From ZAX-1 sp046533095 (GTDB lineage Bacteria; Bacillota; Clostridia; Lachnospirales; Lachnospiraceae), in NCBI GenBank assembly GCA_046533095.1, contig JAJQRA010000024.1, forward strand, positions 152,238 through 216,237: a DNA stretch of 64,000 nt, read 5' to 3'. Below the pieces are notes generated by a model, which saw nothing but the letters and a program-made list of their open reading frames with translations, ran no database searches and was not told where the DNA came from. A program made the position numbers and the translations under genes. The first letter of the stretch is position 1. Each line of letters starts with the position of its first letter. This document shows positions 1 through 6,837 of this stretch, one piece after another.

Positions 1-267
1 GCCCACATGTGCGGCGCGGTATTTGGTGAGCTGGTCATCGCTAAGGCCCACAATGTTCTGCCCATTTACCCAAATTTCGCCAAATGTAGCTTGATCCATA
101 CCACCTAATAGATGAAGGAGCGTAGACTTGCCCGCACCGGAGGGCCCAAGAATGACCACAAACTCCCCGGCAGATAGCGTGAAACTTACGCTGTCTAATG
201 CCTTTAGTATGTGGGTTCCTTCTCCGTATTGACGTGTGACTTCCCGAAAAATAATTGTATGATCCAT
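1..267 (-). CDS. ABC transporter ATP-binding protein, MacB/LolD type (partial, runs off window edge)
   Basis: The first 89 codons of an ATPase that continues beyond base 1. It starts at ATG 267 with AGGAG about 9 bases upstream. The Walker A motif GPSGAGKST lies near residues 41-49, followed by LLHLLGGMD, which is typical of the LolD/MacB exporter subfamily (lipoprotein, peptide or drug export, often with a FtsX-like permease). The Q-loop, signature and Walker B regions lie outside the window, so the substrate cannot be judged. It is divergent from the DUF3793 gene. A perfect GTTAGC-N4-GCTAAC palindrome lies 31 bases upstream of its start, so it probably shares a regulator with the next three genes. 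Confidence 0.85.
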   Translation of the reverse strand, partial: MDHTIIFREVTRQYGEGTHILKALDSVSFTLSAGEFVVILGPSGAGKSTLLHLLGGMDQATFGEIWVNGQNIVGLSDDQLTKYRAAHVG

Positions 268-297
268 AAAAGTACGCTCCTGTCTGTAGTTAATTTG

Positions 298-313
298 GTT
301 AGCTTTTGCTAAC
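298..313. promoter_or_regulatory. Palindromic operator GTTAGC-N4-GCTAAC (copy 1)
   Basis: A perfect 16-bp inverted repeat, GTTAGCTTTTGCTAAC, just upstream of the ABC ATPase start. The same half-sites recur at 434-449 and 1198-1213, and a close relative lies at 411-426. This points to one dimeric repressor controlling all nearby transcription units. The regulator gene is not in the window. Confidence 0.7.
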
Positions 314-394
314 TATATGAATTTAGTATAGCAGAGCGAAAACAGAAAATCAAGGATAAAACAAAAAGAAGGAAAAATAAAATAGAAAAACCTC

Positions 395-423
395 TTGCTT
401 TTATACTCGAGTTAGTGTACACT
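395..423 (+). promoter_or_regulatory. Predicted sigma-A promoter for the DUF3793 gene
   Basis: TTGCTT (395-400), a 17-base spacer and TACACT (418-423). The -10 element lies inside the 411-426 palindrome, so a protein bound there would block RNA polymerase. Assigned by eye. Confidence 0.45.
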
Positions 424-449
424 AACCATATAAGTTAGCAATTGCTAAC
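411..449. promoter_or_regulatory. Tandem palindromic operators (copies 2 and 3)
   Basis: GTTAGTGTACACTAAC (411-426) and GTTAGCAATTGCTAAC (434-449) are both perfect 16-bp palindromes, 23 bp apart centre to centre, or about two helical turns. Such a tandem arrangement suits cooperative repressor binding over the promoter and start region of the DUF3793 gene. The half-site GTTAG resembles DtxR/IdeR-type iron boxes, but that identification is inference. Confidence 0.7.
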
Positions 450-477
450 AAATTGGGGCAAGGAGGAGGTGAAACCA

Positions 478-1131
478 ATGAAGAGTTCGGCAATACCAGT
501 AGATGAAAATAAAAATGAAGCCTTTTGTATCGGAAGTGGAGCGGTACCTATACTGGACATTCAAATTGCAGTACAGTGCGCACCGGTACTTTTAGGAATT
601 AAAATGTCAAATATACTGATTACGATGCCGGAGCATGAGAATTTCGTATATCATCTGTTTAAAAATACAGTATTTTCAGTCGTGTGTATACAAAAAGATA
701 GGCAAAGGATTGCTTTCTTGATCTATCATAGAAGAATGCTAGAACAATACATGCAATGCCGTGAAGTGGCCATATTTATGAAAAAACAAGGGTATCAAAA
801 CTTGGATTTAGATGGGAAAATCAAAGAATTGTCGAAACGTTTTTCCGCTCATATTGAGAAAAAATCTGAATTTCCCCATGAAATGGGAATGTTTCTCGGA
901 TACCCATTCGAAGATGTAGTAGGATTTATGGAGCAAAAAGGCAAAAACTATTTGTATGCAGGTTACTGGAAAGTATATGGAAATATCAATACGGCAAAAC
1001 GAAGTTTTGCATCTTATAATAGGGCGAAACGATGGGTGTGTGCGATGGTATCGCAAGGAGTGCCTGTCATGAAGATTATACACAGCTATTCCATGCATTG
1101 CGTTGCCGGGAGTACGAAATCGTTACGGTGA
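478..1131 (+). CDS. DUF3793 family protein
   Basis: A 217-residue soluble protein of unknown biochemical function. The conserved DUF3793 features are visible: an N-terminal CAPVLLGIKMSN stretch and the C-terminal EFPHEMGMFLGYPFEDV and GYWKVYGN blocks. The start is taken at ATG 478, preceded by AGGAGG at good spacing, rather than the upstream TTG at 442, which lies inside the operator palindrome. In Clostridia this family often sits beside iron-uptake and flavodoxin genes, and here it is followed by a flavodoxin under the same operator. A role in the response to iron limitation is therefore plausible but is inferred from context only. Confidence 0.8.
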   Translation: MKSSAIPVDENKNEAFCIGSGAVPILDIQIAVQCAPVLLGIKMSNILITMPEHENFVYHLFKNTVFSVVCIQKDRQRIAFLIYHRRMLEQYMQCREVAIFMKKQGYQNLDLDGKIKELSKRFSAHIEKKSEFPHEMGMFLGYPFEDVVGFMEQKGKNYLYAGYWKVYGNINTAKRSFASYNRAKRWVCAMVSQGVPVMKIIHSYSMHCVAGSTKSLR

Positions 1132-1197
1132 TAGGCACATATCAAAACAAGGGTGCAAAGTTTTTTCCGAACAAGAGAACAAGAGATGGAAGCGGTA

Positions 1198-1213
1198 GTT
1201 AGCAAGAGCTAAC
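1198..1213. promoter_or_regulatory. Palindromic operator GTTAGC-N4-GCTAAC (copy 4)
   Basis: A perfect palindrome, GTTAGCAAGAGCTAAC, 15 bases upstream of the flavodoxin start, overlapping or just before its ribosome binding site. Its half-sites are the same as those at 298 and 434. Confidence 0.65.
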
Positions 1214-1228
1214 GAGAAAGGAGATTTT

Positions 1229-1660
1229 ATGGATAAAATTTACGTAGTATATTGGAGTGGAACAGGAAATACGAAAACAATGGCAGAACTAATAAAGGCT
1301 GGTATTGAAGAAGCGGGCAAGCTCGCAGAAGTTGTTTCGGTATCGGATATCAAGCCGGAGGTATTAAAGGATCAAAGTGTCTTTGCACTAGGCTGTTCTG
1401 CAATGGGTTCGGAGGTATTGGAAGAGTCGGAAATGGAGCCTTTTGTATCGGAAGTGGAGGCGTTTGCGAAAGGGAAAAAGATTGGGTTGTTTGGTTCTTA
1501 CGGTTGGGGCGATGGAGAATGGATGCGTGACTGGGAAGAACGGATGAACAATGCAGGAGCATTTTTAGTAGGTGGGGAAGGTGTTATGGCAAACGAGGCA
1601 CCTGATGACGAAGCACAAGAGCGTTGCAAATCATTAGGAAAGGCATTGGTGGCGGTATGA
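1229..1660 (+). CDS. Flavodoxin
   Basis: A 143-residue single-domain flavodoxin, an FMN-binding cytosolic electron carrier that commonly replaces ferredoxin when iron is scarce. The N-terminal phosphate-binding loop SGTGNTKTMA (about residues 10-19) follows the first beta strand. The FMN-contacting GSYGWGDGEW segment lies near residues 89-98. Length is normal for the family. An AGGAG precedes the ATG. The stop overlaps the next gene's start (ATGA at 1657-1660), so the two are translationally coupled. The operator at 1198-1213 suggests co-regulation with the DUF3793 gene. Confidence 0.9.
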   Translation: MDKIYVVYWSGTGNTKTMAELIKAGIEEAGKLAEVVSVSDIKPEVLKDQSVFALGCSAMGSEVLEESEMEPFVSEVEAFAKGKKIGLFGSYGWGDGEWMRDWEERMNNAGAFLVGGEGVMANEAPDDEAQERCKSLGKALVAV

Positions 1661-1938
1661 GTGTAGTCATTATCGGCGGGCATGATCGGATGGTTGGCCA
1701 GTACAAGCAGATTTGTAAATCCTATGCGTGTAAAGTAAAAGTCTTTACCCAGATGGCAGGGAATATGAAAAGCCAAATAGGCAGCCCGGATTTATGCGTG
1801 CTGTTCACCAATACGGTTTCCCATAAAATGGTGCAGTGCGCCGTAGATGAAGTAAAACATAGCCATACGGAAATTGTCCGTAGCCATACAAGCAGTGGAG
1901 TTGCATTAAAAGGAATATTGGAAAAAAAATGTAGCTGA
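1657..1938 (+). CDS. DUF2325 family protein
   Basis: A 93-residue protein starting MSVVIIGGHDRMV. The VVIIGGHD start and the internal LFTNTVSHKMV and HSHTEIVRSHTSSG stretches are typical of small DUF2325 proteins, whose activity is not established. The start is ATG 1657, overlapping the flavodoxin stop by four bases. An in-frame ATG at 1624 lies inside the flavodoxin gene and is unlikely to be used. It forms an operon with flavodoxin, and transcription probably ends at the hairpin at 1984-2043. Confidence 0.75.
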   Translation: MSVVIIGGHDRMVGQYKQICKSYACKVKVFTQMAGNMKSQIGSPDLCVLFTNTVSHKMVQCAVDEVKHSHTEIVRSHTSSGVALKGILEKKCS

Positions 1939-1983
1939 TTTGTTCAATGAATTGCCCCGGCAATTGTTTCATCCACAATTTCT

Positions 1984-2043
1984 AAAAAGCCATAGCAGAC
2001 CGTGGGAAGTGCCCAACATTCCCTACGGTCTGCTATGGCTTTT
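1984..2043. terminator. Bidirectional intrinsic terminator
   Basis: A near-perfect 25-bp stem (AAAAGCCATAGCAGACCG pairing with CGGTCTGCTATGGCTTTT) and a short loop. It has an A-run on the left and a T-run on the right, so it can serve both the DUF2325 operon and the convergent CYTH gene, whose last codons it overlaps. Confidence 0.85.
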
Positions 2044-2505
2044 ATCTGGAGGGAGATGATTGCCTTTTTGGGACAGGTTGCTATTATGGTAGGCAGAAGA
2101 TTGCGTCACATCTTCTAAAAACCAGTCCGGTGGGGTAAAATGATTGGCCTCTTCTATACTTTCAAATTCCACTTCTGCTATGATTAAGGGAGCATGTACA
2201 CCTTCAAATACATCCAATTCAATGGTCAGTTTTTCATTGAAAGGGATAAGATAGCGTTTTTTTTGTATGAGCAGCCCATCGATTTTTTGCTGCAAATGCA
2301 AATAGGAAGCGGAAGTTAAAGGCAGATTATATTCTTCCCGAACCATAAGCCCCTTTGATTTATAGGTCAAAAAATAGTCCTCGTCTTGGCGGCGGATGCG
2401 AATGACCGGGTCGATACAAAGATAGCCTTGCTCAATCTGATGAAATGGATAAGTATGCAATTGATGGGGCAGTTGGCGGATTAAAAATTTACGTTCAATT
2501 TCCAT
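2023..2505 (-). CDS. CYTH domain protein (triphosphate tunnel metalloenzyme family)
   Basis: A 160-residue protein beginning MEIERKFLI, the ExExK-type signature that opens CYTH/triphosphate tunnel enzymes. These bind triphosphate substrates with divalent metal inside a beta-barrel; bacterial members hydrolyse inorganic triphosphate or act on nucleotides. Further charged strands (RIRRQDEDYFLTYKSKG, EELDVFEG, AEVEFES) are consistent with the alternating tunnel-facing residues. Length matches single-domain members. The last ~10 codons overlap the shared terminator and are probably not conserved. It is preceded by GGGAGGA and is convergent with the flavodoxin operon. Confidence 0.85.
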   Translation of the reverse strand: MEIERKFLIRQLPHQLHTYPFHQIEQGYLCIDPVIRIRRQDEDYFLTYKSKGLMVREEYNLPLTSASYLHLQQKIDGLLIQKKRYLIPFNEKLTIELDVFEGVHAPLIIAEVEFESIEEANHFTPPDWFLEDVTQSSAYHNSNLSQKGNHLPPDKSHSRP

Positions 2506-2721
2506 CGTGGCGAGTCCTCCCTATGCTTAGGTGATACATTACAAATTTTTATAAAACATAATAAAGTATAGCAAAAGATAGCATAGAAAGCAATATCGCG
2601 ATTGATATTAATATCATTGGCTATGTTTGCTGTGCGCTCTTCCCTATAGTTTTCAAAAGAATTGTCCCATACACATGTCCTTAGATCTTTATTTTGTATC
2701 GCTGTTGTCAGTGAACTTAAT

Positions 2722-2750
2722 TTGACAAATTTTATAAAAAATATTATTAC
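2722..2750 (+). promoter_or_regulatory. Predicted sigma-A promoter
   Basis: TTGACA (2722-2727), a 17-base AT-rich spacer and TATTAC (2745-2750), 24 bases before the ATG of the small secreted protein. The -35 box is perfect. Confidence 0.55.
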
Positions 2751-2774
2751 AAAGGTAAAAAGGAGTTATTATTT

Positions 2775-3014
2775 ATGAAAACAAAATTTTATATGTTAGT
2801 TTTATCTTTCGTTTTTGCTAATACAATACCAGTATTGGCAAGTGAAACATCTGTCGTTACATCTTCACTTCATACAACTGTAATATCGTCTGAAGATGAT
2901 TCTACTCACAGTATAATTATTGGTAATTCTTATCAAAGAATACCAAATATTTTGGAAATAGAAGCAGTTTCTGGTCAAAATGATAGGATTGTGATCGGTG
3001 CCCATAATAATTGA
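2775..3014 (+). CDS. Small putative secreted protein, unknown function
   Basis: A 79-residue protein with a clear signal peptide: MKTKFYMLVLSFVFANTIPVLAS has a basic N-region, a hydrophobic core and a likely signal peptidase cleavage after Ala-Ser near residue 23. The mature part is about 55 residues, Ser/Thr-rich, and has no recognised domain. It has a good ribosome binding site (AAAAGGAG) and a promoter at 2722-2750. Base composition is much more AT-rich than its neighbours, which suggests acquired DNA. It is followed closely by a second unrecognised gene on the same strand. Confidence 0.55.
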   Translation: MKTKFYMLVLSFVFANTIPVLASETSVVTSSLHTTVISSEDDSTHSIIIGNSYQRIPNILEIEAVSGQNDRIVIGAHNN

Positions 3015-3087
3015 AATACCAAATATTCAAGCTTGGGATGGTTCAGATTATGCTACACGTCCAAATCACGCTATTGTAAGGATATTA

Positions 3088-3522
3088 ATGGATGATAACA
3101 TAACAATGCATGAGAACATATTAAATATAATGGATATTGACAAAAGCGTATTTGAAAGAGCATTGAATATTATTTTTGATATATTAATTGAACTGTATGA
3201 AAAACGTGGATTAGCATATGTTGAATCAAATCGGGACGATACAGATTTCGCTTTAGAATATGTCAATATTTCAATTGAAATATTAAAATGGGCTTGTTTA
3301 CCTGAAGTTACGAAAACAATACTTGAATTATCTTATATAAAAATTATGAAAGAACATAATTTAACGATGGAACAAATATTTGAATTGACCATCATAAAAT
3401 ATTTAATGCCCTACGTACAAGAAATGGATATTGAATATATTATGGCATTTCAAAGTTATTTTTGCTCTCAGGATACGATTATGAAAAACTATCTAAATAT
3501 CAAAAAATATGTAGATAGTTAG
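3088..3522 (+). CDS. Hypothetical protein, alpha-helical
   Basis: A 144-residue protein starting MDDNITMHEN, rich in Ile, Glu, Met and Tyr, with predicted amphipathic helices and no recognised motif. ATG 3088 has AAGGA five bases upstream and is preferred. The same frame is open from a GTG at 2998, which overlaps the previous gene by 17 bases and has a poor ribosome binding site. It is probably cotranscribed with the secreted small protein. It shares that gene's AT-rich composition, so the pair may be one acquired unit. Function unknown. Confidence 0.5.
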   Translation: MDDNITMHENILNIMDIDKSVFERALNIIFDILIELYEKRGLAYVESNRDDTDFALEYVNISIEILKWACLPEVTKTILELSYIKIMKEHNLTMEQIFELTIIKYLMPYVQEMDIEYIMAFQSYFCSQDTIMKNYLNIKKYVDS

Positions 3523-3595
3523 ATTATATTTTGTAAAACATCCACGAACTGATTTTGGCTTTATACTGCCTAAAATTTGTGTAAACGAGAACAAA

Positions 3596-3632
3596 CAAAA
3601 GGCAATGCCGCTTACTGCAACACTGCCTTTTG
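3596..3632. terminator. Intrinsic terminator downstream of the SASP gene
   Basis: CAAAAGGCA (3596-3604) pairs with TGCCTTTTG (3624-3632). T-runs on either strand allow use by the minus-strand SASP gene and by the plus-strand gene ending at 3522. Confidence 0.6.
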
Positions 3633-3662
3633 TATAGCATATAAAACCTGAACGTTAGATCA

Positions 3663-3887
3663 TTACTGTCCGCCGCTCATCTGCTGCTCTTGTTTCATGA
3701 TCATTTTCTTAACCATTTCGCCGCCGATAGAACCGGCTTGAGCAGATGTTAATTCTCCATTGTATCCCTGCTGTAAAGGCACGCCTAGCTCTGATGCAAC
3801 TTCTTGCTTAAAGCGATTCATTGCTTCCTTTGCCTGTGGGACTGCCATTTTGCTTGTGTTAGAACCGGAATTAGAAGATCCGTTCAT
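3663..3887 (-). CDS. Alpha/beta-type small acid-soluble spore protein (SASP)
   Basis: A 74-residue DNA-binding spore protein that saturates DNA in dormant endospores and is degraded by the GPR protease at germination. Family features are visible: KMAVPQAKEAMNRFKQEVASELGV, with the GPR cleavage region around E-V-A-S-E-L, and the second helix GELTSAQAGSIGGEMVKKMI. The start is ATG 3887 with GGAGGTGA seven bases upstream; an in-frame extension to 3926 lacks a ribosome binding site. It is monocistronic. Its presence is the clearest sign that the host forms spores; expression would be expected in the forespore under sigma-G. Confidence 0.93.
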   Translation of the reverse strand: MNGSSNSGSNTSKMAVPQAKEAMNRFKQEVASELGVPLQQGYNGELTSAQAGSIGGEMVKKMIMKQEQQMSGGQ

Positions 3888-4132
3888 TTGATTCACCTCC
3901 AAATTTATTCGATTTTTTAAGGGCAAGTACGACTTACCTTGGTGTTATTATGAACGATTCGAAAAAAATTATGATGGTAATTTATAAGTTTTTTAGGAAA
4001 AAAATCCAATTTGATACAGCCTTTTTGTTTAAACGATGATAAACAAAAGGGGCAAATAGTAGAAAATAGGTAATGACAAAGCGGTGTGTGTTTGCTAAAA
4101 TGTAATAGAAAAATACGTATTGGAGGAAGCCT

Positions 4133-4684
4133 ATGAGTAAAATAGCAGTTTTTTTAGCAGAAGGATTTGAAGAAATAGAAGGATTAACCGTTGTGGATAT
4201 TTTAAGGCGTGCTAAAATCGAAGCAACAACCGTTTCGATAACAGGCAAGCGGGAAGTTACAGGTTCACATGGAATCTGTGTTATGGCCGATAGGCTATTT
4301 GAAGAAGTATCATTTGAACAATATGATGGCTTGGTACTTCCCGGGGGAATGCCCGGTGCGGACAATTTAGCAGAGCATCTAGGACTAAATGAGCAGTTAA
4401 AAATATTTGTAAAAGAAAAAAAACTGGTCGCGGCAATCTGTGCGGCACCTCTTGTCCTTGGCAGGGCAGGTGTACTAAAGGGGCGAAAAGCAGTTTGCTA
4501 TCCGGGGTATGAAAAGGAATTGATTGGAGCCAAGGTAGCTTATGATGGGGTTGTTGTTGATGGCAATCTGATCACAAGCCGTGGAATGGGAAAAGCAATT
4601 CGTTTTTCCTTGACACTGGTAGAATATCTCATGGATACGAAAACGGCAGATTCTATTAAAGAATCAATTATTTATGAGGATTAA
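4133..4684 (+). CDS. DJ-1/PfpI family protein (YajL/ThiJ-like)
   Basis: A 183-residue single-domain member of the DJ-1 family, with a flavodoxin-like fold. The family includes proposed glyoxalase/deglycase and redox-stress chaperones. Key features are the N-terminal FLAEGFEEIE with the conserved acidic residue that contacts the active cysteine, the LVLPGGMPGADNL loop, and the nucleophile elbow AAICAAP with Cys near residue 103. The C-terminal GMGKAIRFSLTLVEYL matches the family. The ribosome binding site is TGGAGG. It is monocistronic and ends in a strong terminator. The precise activity cannot be read from sequence. Confidence 0.9.
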   Translation: MSKIAVFLAEGFEEIEGLTVVDILRRAKIEATTVSITGKREVTGSHGICVMADRLFEEVSFEQYDGLVLPGGMPGADNLAEHLGLNEQLKIFVKEKKLVAAICAAPLVLGRAGVLKGRKAVCYPGYEKELIGAKVAYDGVVVDGNLITSRGMGKAIRFSLTLVEYLMDTKTADSIKESIIYED

Positions 4685-4698
4685 AGGATACATTTTTT

Positions 4699-4741
4699 CG
4701 TGCCTTTTCTTAAAAATAGCATATTTATAAGAAAAGGCACG
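4699..4741 (+). terminator. Intrinsic terminator
   Basis: CGTGCCTTTTCTTA (4699-4712) pairs with TAAGAAAAGGCACG (4728-4741), 15 bases after the DJ-1 stop codon. Confidence 0.7.
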
Positions 4742-4778
4742 TATTTGACAATGGAATGAAAAACAGGAATTTTAAGAC

Positions 4779-4968
4779 AAGCTATATTATAGGAACAAAA
4801 TGCTGTTCCTATAATCAGATGCACGGCGCAAAAAGATGCACCTTTTATCAGAACTTGCGTTGCAATTTCTGATAAGCTATAGTATAGGAACAAAATGCTG
4901 TTCCTATACTCAGATGTACGGTGCAAAAAGATGCACCTTTTATCAGAACTTGCGTTGCAATTTCTGAT
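4779..4968 (-). repeat. Two tandem 95-bp units, each with three hairpins, in the cysE 3' region
   Basis: Units 4779-4873 and 4874-4968 differ at four positions. Each encodes, in cysE sense orientation, three successive stem-loops: TTATCAGAA/TTCTGATAA, GGTGCA/TGCACC and TATAGGAACA/TGTTCCTATA. Two of the differences are compensatory within the third stem (T-A becomes G-C), and one keeps pairing as G-U in the second stem on the minus-strand RNA. This suggests a structured RNA element or transcript end, not random duplication. Confidence 0.75.
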
Positions 4969-4971
4969 AAG

Positions 4972-5916
4972 CTATATCACATAATCCCAAAATTCTTCTT
5001 GCACAAGTTCTTCAATGTGGCTTTTCTCGTCGGATTTAAATTGCAGTTCAGGATTTCTCACGCTTACACGTGTTTTATTTGGGACGCTTTTTGTGATAAA
5101 GGCATTGGATCCAATGACAACGCTTTCGCCGATGACTGTTGTCCCACCGAGTATGGATGCACCCGAATAGACGGTGACATGGTTTTCAAGTGTTGGGTGG
5201 CGCTTCACCCCATAAAGTAGCTGGCCACCACGTGTGGAGAGTGCGCCTAGGGTAACGCCTTGGTAGATTTTTACGAAGTTGCCGATGATGGTTGTCTCGC
5301 CAATGACAATGCCAGTGCCATGGTCAATGAAGAAGTGGTGCCCAATTGACGCGCCGGGGTGAATGTCAATTCCGGTGAGGCTGTGGGCATGTTCGCTCAT
5401 CATACGCGGAATCAGGGGAACTCCAAGAAGAAAAAGCTCGTGCGATAGGCGGCTTACCATAATGGCGAAGATACCGGGGTAAGAAAGAATAATCTCGTCC
5501 TTGTTGTGTGAGGCGGGGTCGCCATCAAATGCGGCATCGATGTCTGTGGAAAGGATAGCGCGAATTTCGGGTATCTTCTCCAAAAAAGCATAGGTAATCG
5601 AACGCGCATCCAACACCGCACTTGCGTCGTCAGATCGTTTATGAAGAAGTGCACGTGCAATTTGCTTTTCTAATTTATAGATAAGCCCTTCGAGAAGCTC
5701 GCCAACGTAATAGTCGAGAGAGTCGCGTTTTAACGGTTTGTAGCTAAAAAAGCCTGCAAAAATCAGACTGCGGAGGTTGTCGATAATTTCTACCACAGCC
5801 GCTTTATTTATCTGGTTGTTTTCTTCAATTTTTATCATGCTTTCATCTGTAAGATAGCTTGAAACGACCGTGTCAACAAGTCGGTGTATGATGGTTTCAT
5901 CTTTATGAAGATCCAT
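4972..5916 (-). CDS. cysE: Serine O-acetyltransferase
   Basis: A 314-residue enzyme that acetylates L-serine with acetyl-CoA to O-acetylserine, the first committed step of cysteine biosynthesis. The C-terminal left-handed beta-helix is built from hexapeptide repeats (IDIHPGASIG, GIVIGETTIIG, VTVYSGASILGG, VVIGSNAFI). The catalytic His of FIDHGTG and the substrate-binding GVKRHPTL loop are present. The long helical N-terminal domain is typical of the EpsC-type subgroup seen in anaerobes. The start is ATG 5916 with GGAGGATAATT upstream; an earlier in-frame ATG at 5940 lacks a ribosome binding site. It is monocistronic with its own promoter at 5973-6001. Confidence 0.93.
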   Translation of the reverse strand: MDLHKDETIIHRLVDTVVSSYLTDESMIKIEENNQINKAAVVEIIDNLRSLIFAGFFSYKPLKRDSLDYYVGELLEGLIYKLEKQIARALLHKRSDDASAVLDARSITYAFLEKIPEIRAILSTDIDAAFDGDPASHNKDEIILSYPGIFAIMVSRLSHELFLLGVPLIPRMMSEHAHSLTGIDIHPGASIGHHFFIDHGTGIVIGETTIIGNFVKIYQGVTLGALSTRGGQLLYGVKRHPTLENHVTVYSGASILGGTTVIGESVVIGSNAFITKSVPNKTRVSVRNPELQFKSDEKSHIEELVQEEFWDYVI

Positions 5917-5972
5917 AATTATCCTCCGATCCCAGTTCAATAAATATTATTCAGATATGTATAGTATGTTTC

Positions 5973-6001
5973 ATGATAGCTGATATCGCTTATTTTGTCA
6001 A
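5973..6001 (-). promoter_or_regulatory. Predicted sigma-A promoter of cysE
   Basis: Read on the minus strand: a perfect TTGACA (6001-5996), a 17-base spacer and TATCAT (5978-5973), about 57 bases before the cysE start. No T-box or riboswitch fold is recognised in the short leader. Confidence 0.65.
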
Positions 6002-6150
6002 GTAGGAAAGTCGCGTCCCGCTTGGAGATTGTTGCAAATACCTATTATATCGCCTTTCGAAAAGGAAAAGGAAGAAGTCCATGCCATGATAAGGGATTCC
6101 CTAAAATCAATGAACGTACTCAAGCGTACTCAAACTTCGTAAAAGCAAAA

Positions 6151-6184
6151 CCCCGAAAGCCTTATAAACACTAGACTTTCGGGG
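6151..6184 (-). terminator. Intrinsic terminator downstream of tRNA-Leu
   Basis: CCCCGAAAG (6151-6159) pairs with CTTTCGGGG (6176-6184). On the minus strand it is followed by TTTTGCTTTT, directly after the tRNA-Leu gene. Confidence 0.75.
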
Positions 6185-6194
6185 AAAATAGCAA

Positions 6195-6278
6195 TGCGGG
6201 AGATGGGACTTGAACCCACACGTCTATACAGACACAAGATCCTTAGTCTTGCCTGTCTGCCAATTCCAGCACTCCCGC
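6195..6278 (-). tRNA. tRNA-Leu (anticodon AAG)
   Basis: An 84-nt class II tRNA on the minus strand. The acceptor stem is GCGGGAG/CTCCCGC with discriminator A, and there is a long variable arm (TGTCTGTATAGACG). The anticodon stem CAAGA/TCTTG encloses the loop CTAAGGA, which gives anticodon AAG. The T-loop TTCAAGT is normal. The 3' CCA is not encoded. Confidence 0.93.
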
Positions 6279-6447
6279 AGGCAACAAATCATAACGACTT
6301 TAAAAGAGTATCAAAAATTTCATCAATTGTCAATGCTATTTGTATAAATTTTTACAAATTTCCACTTGCTTTTTTTTTTCAAAGTGTTAGAATAACAGAT
6401 GAAGTTATTTTATAACTTGAAAGCATTGCATATATGCTACAGCTCGT

Positions 6448-6518
6448 GCAGATATGGTTCATTGGTAGAACGCTAGCTTCCCAAGCTGGAAAGGCGGGTT
6501 CGATTCCCGTTATCTGCT
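6448..6518 (+). tRNA. tRNA-Gly (anticodon CCC)
   Basis: A 71-nt tRNA. The acceptor is GCAGATA/TATCTGC with discriminator T. The D-arm is GTTC-loop-GAAC. The anticodon stem CTAGC/GCTGG has loop TTCCCAA (anticodon CCC). The T-arm CGGG-TTCGATT-CCCG is normal. CCA is not encoded. It is divergent from tRNA-Leu. Confidence 0.93.
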
Positions 6519-6572
6519 TGTTCCGGAAAACCGGAAAAATACTGCAGCCATTGATTCTATAAGGGCACTGAG

Positions 6573-6603
6573 AAAGTCTATCCACAGGAATGCGGATAGG
6601 CTT
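6573..6603 (+). terminator. Intrinsic terminator after tRNA-Gly
   Basis: AAGTCTATCC pairs with GGATAGGCTT, followed by a T-rich tail (TTCCTTTTCC), 55 bases after the tRNA. Confidence 0.65.
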
Positions 6604-6656
6604 TTCCTTTTCCATGTATTTGCGGTATAATCCCGCCTTTGACAGTTTAAAGATGA

Positions 6657-6700
6657 AGAATCGCTGTAGAGTCTGGAATTATGGCTTTTACAGCGATTCT
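6657..6700. terminator. Hairpin, probable terminator
   Basis: AGAATCGCTGTA (6657-6668) and TACAGCGATTCT (6689-6700) form a perfect 12-bp stem followed by TTTCT. It lies between tRNA-Gly and the convergent diguanylate cyclase gene. Confidence 0.6.
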
Positions 6701-6837
6701 TTCTAATTTCACGAAATATAGTAATTTAATGCCTTGGTTGAAGTGACATTAGGGCAAATAAAAAGATCTCTAGTTGCAAAGGATTTTCGAAAGAAAATGC
6801 CGATTGCACAAGCAGCTTAAAAAACTGCATATCTTTT

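Noticed and set aside
4921..5220. Plus-strand reading frame of 99 codons
   Set aside because: Antisense shadow of cysE and its 3' repeat; no ribosome binding site.
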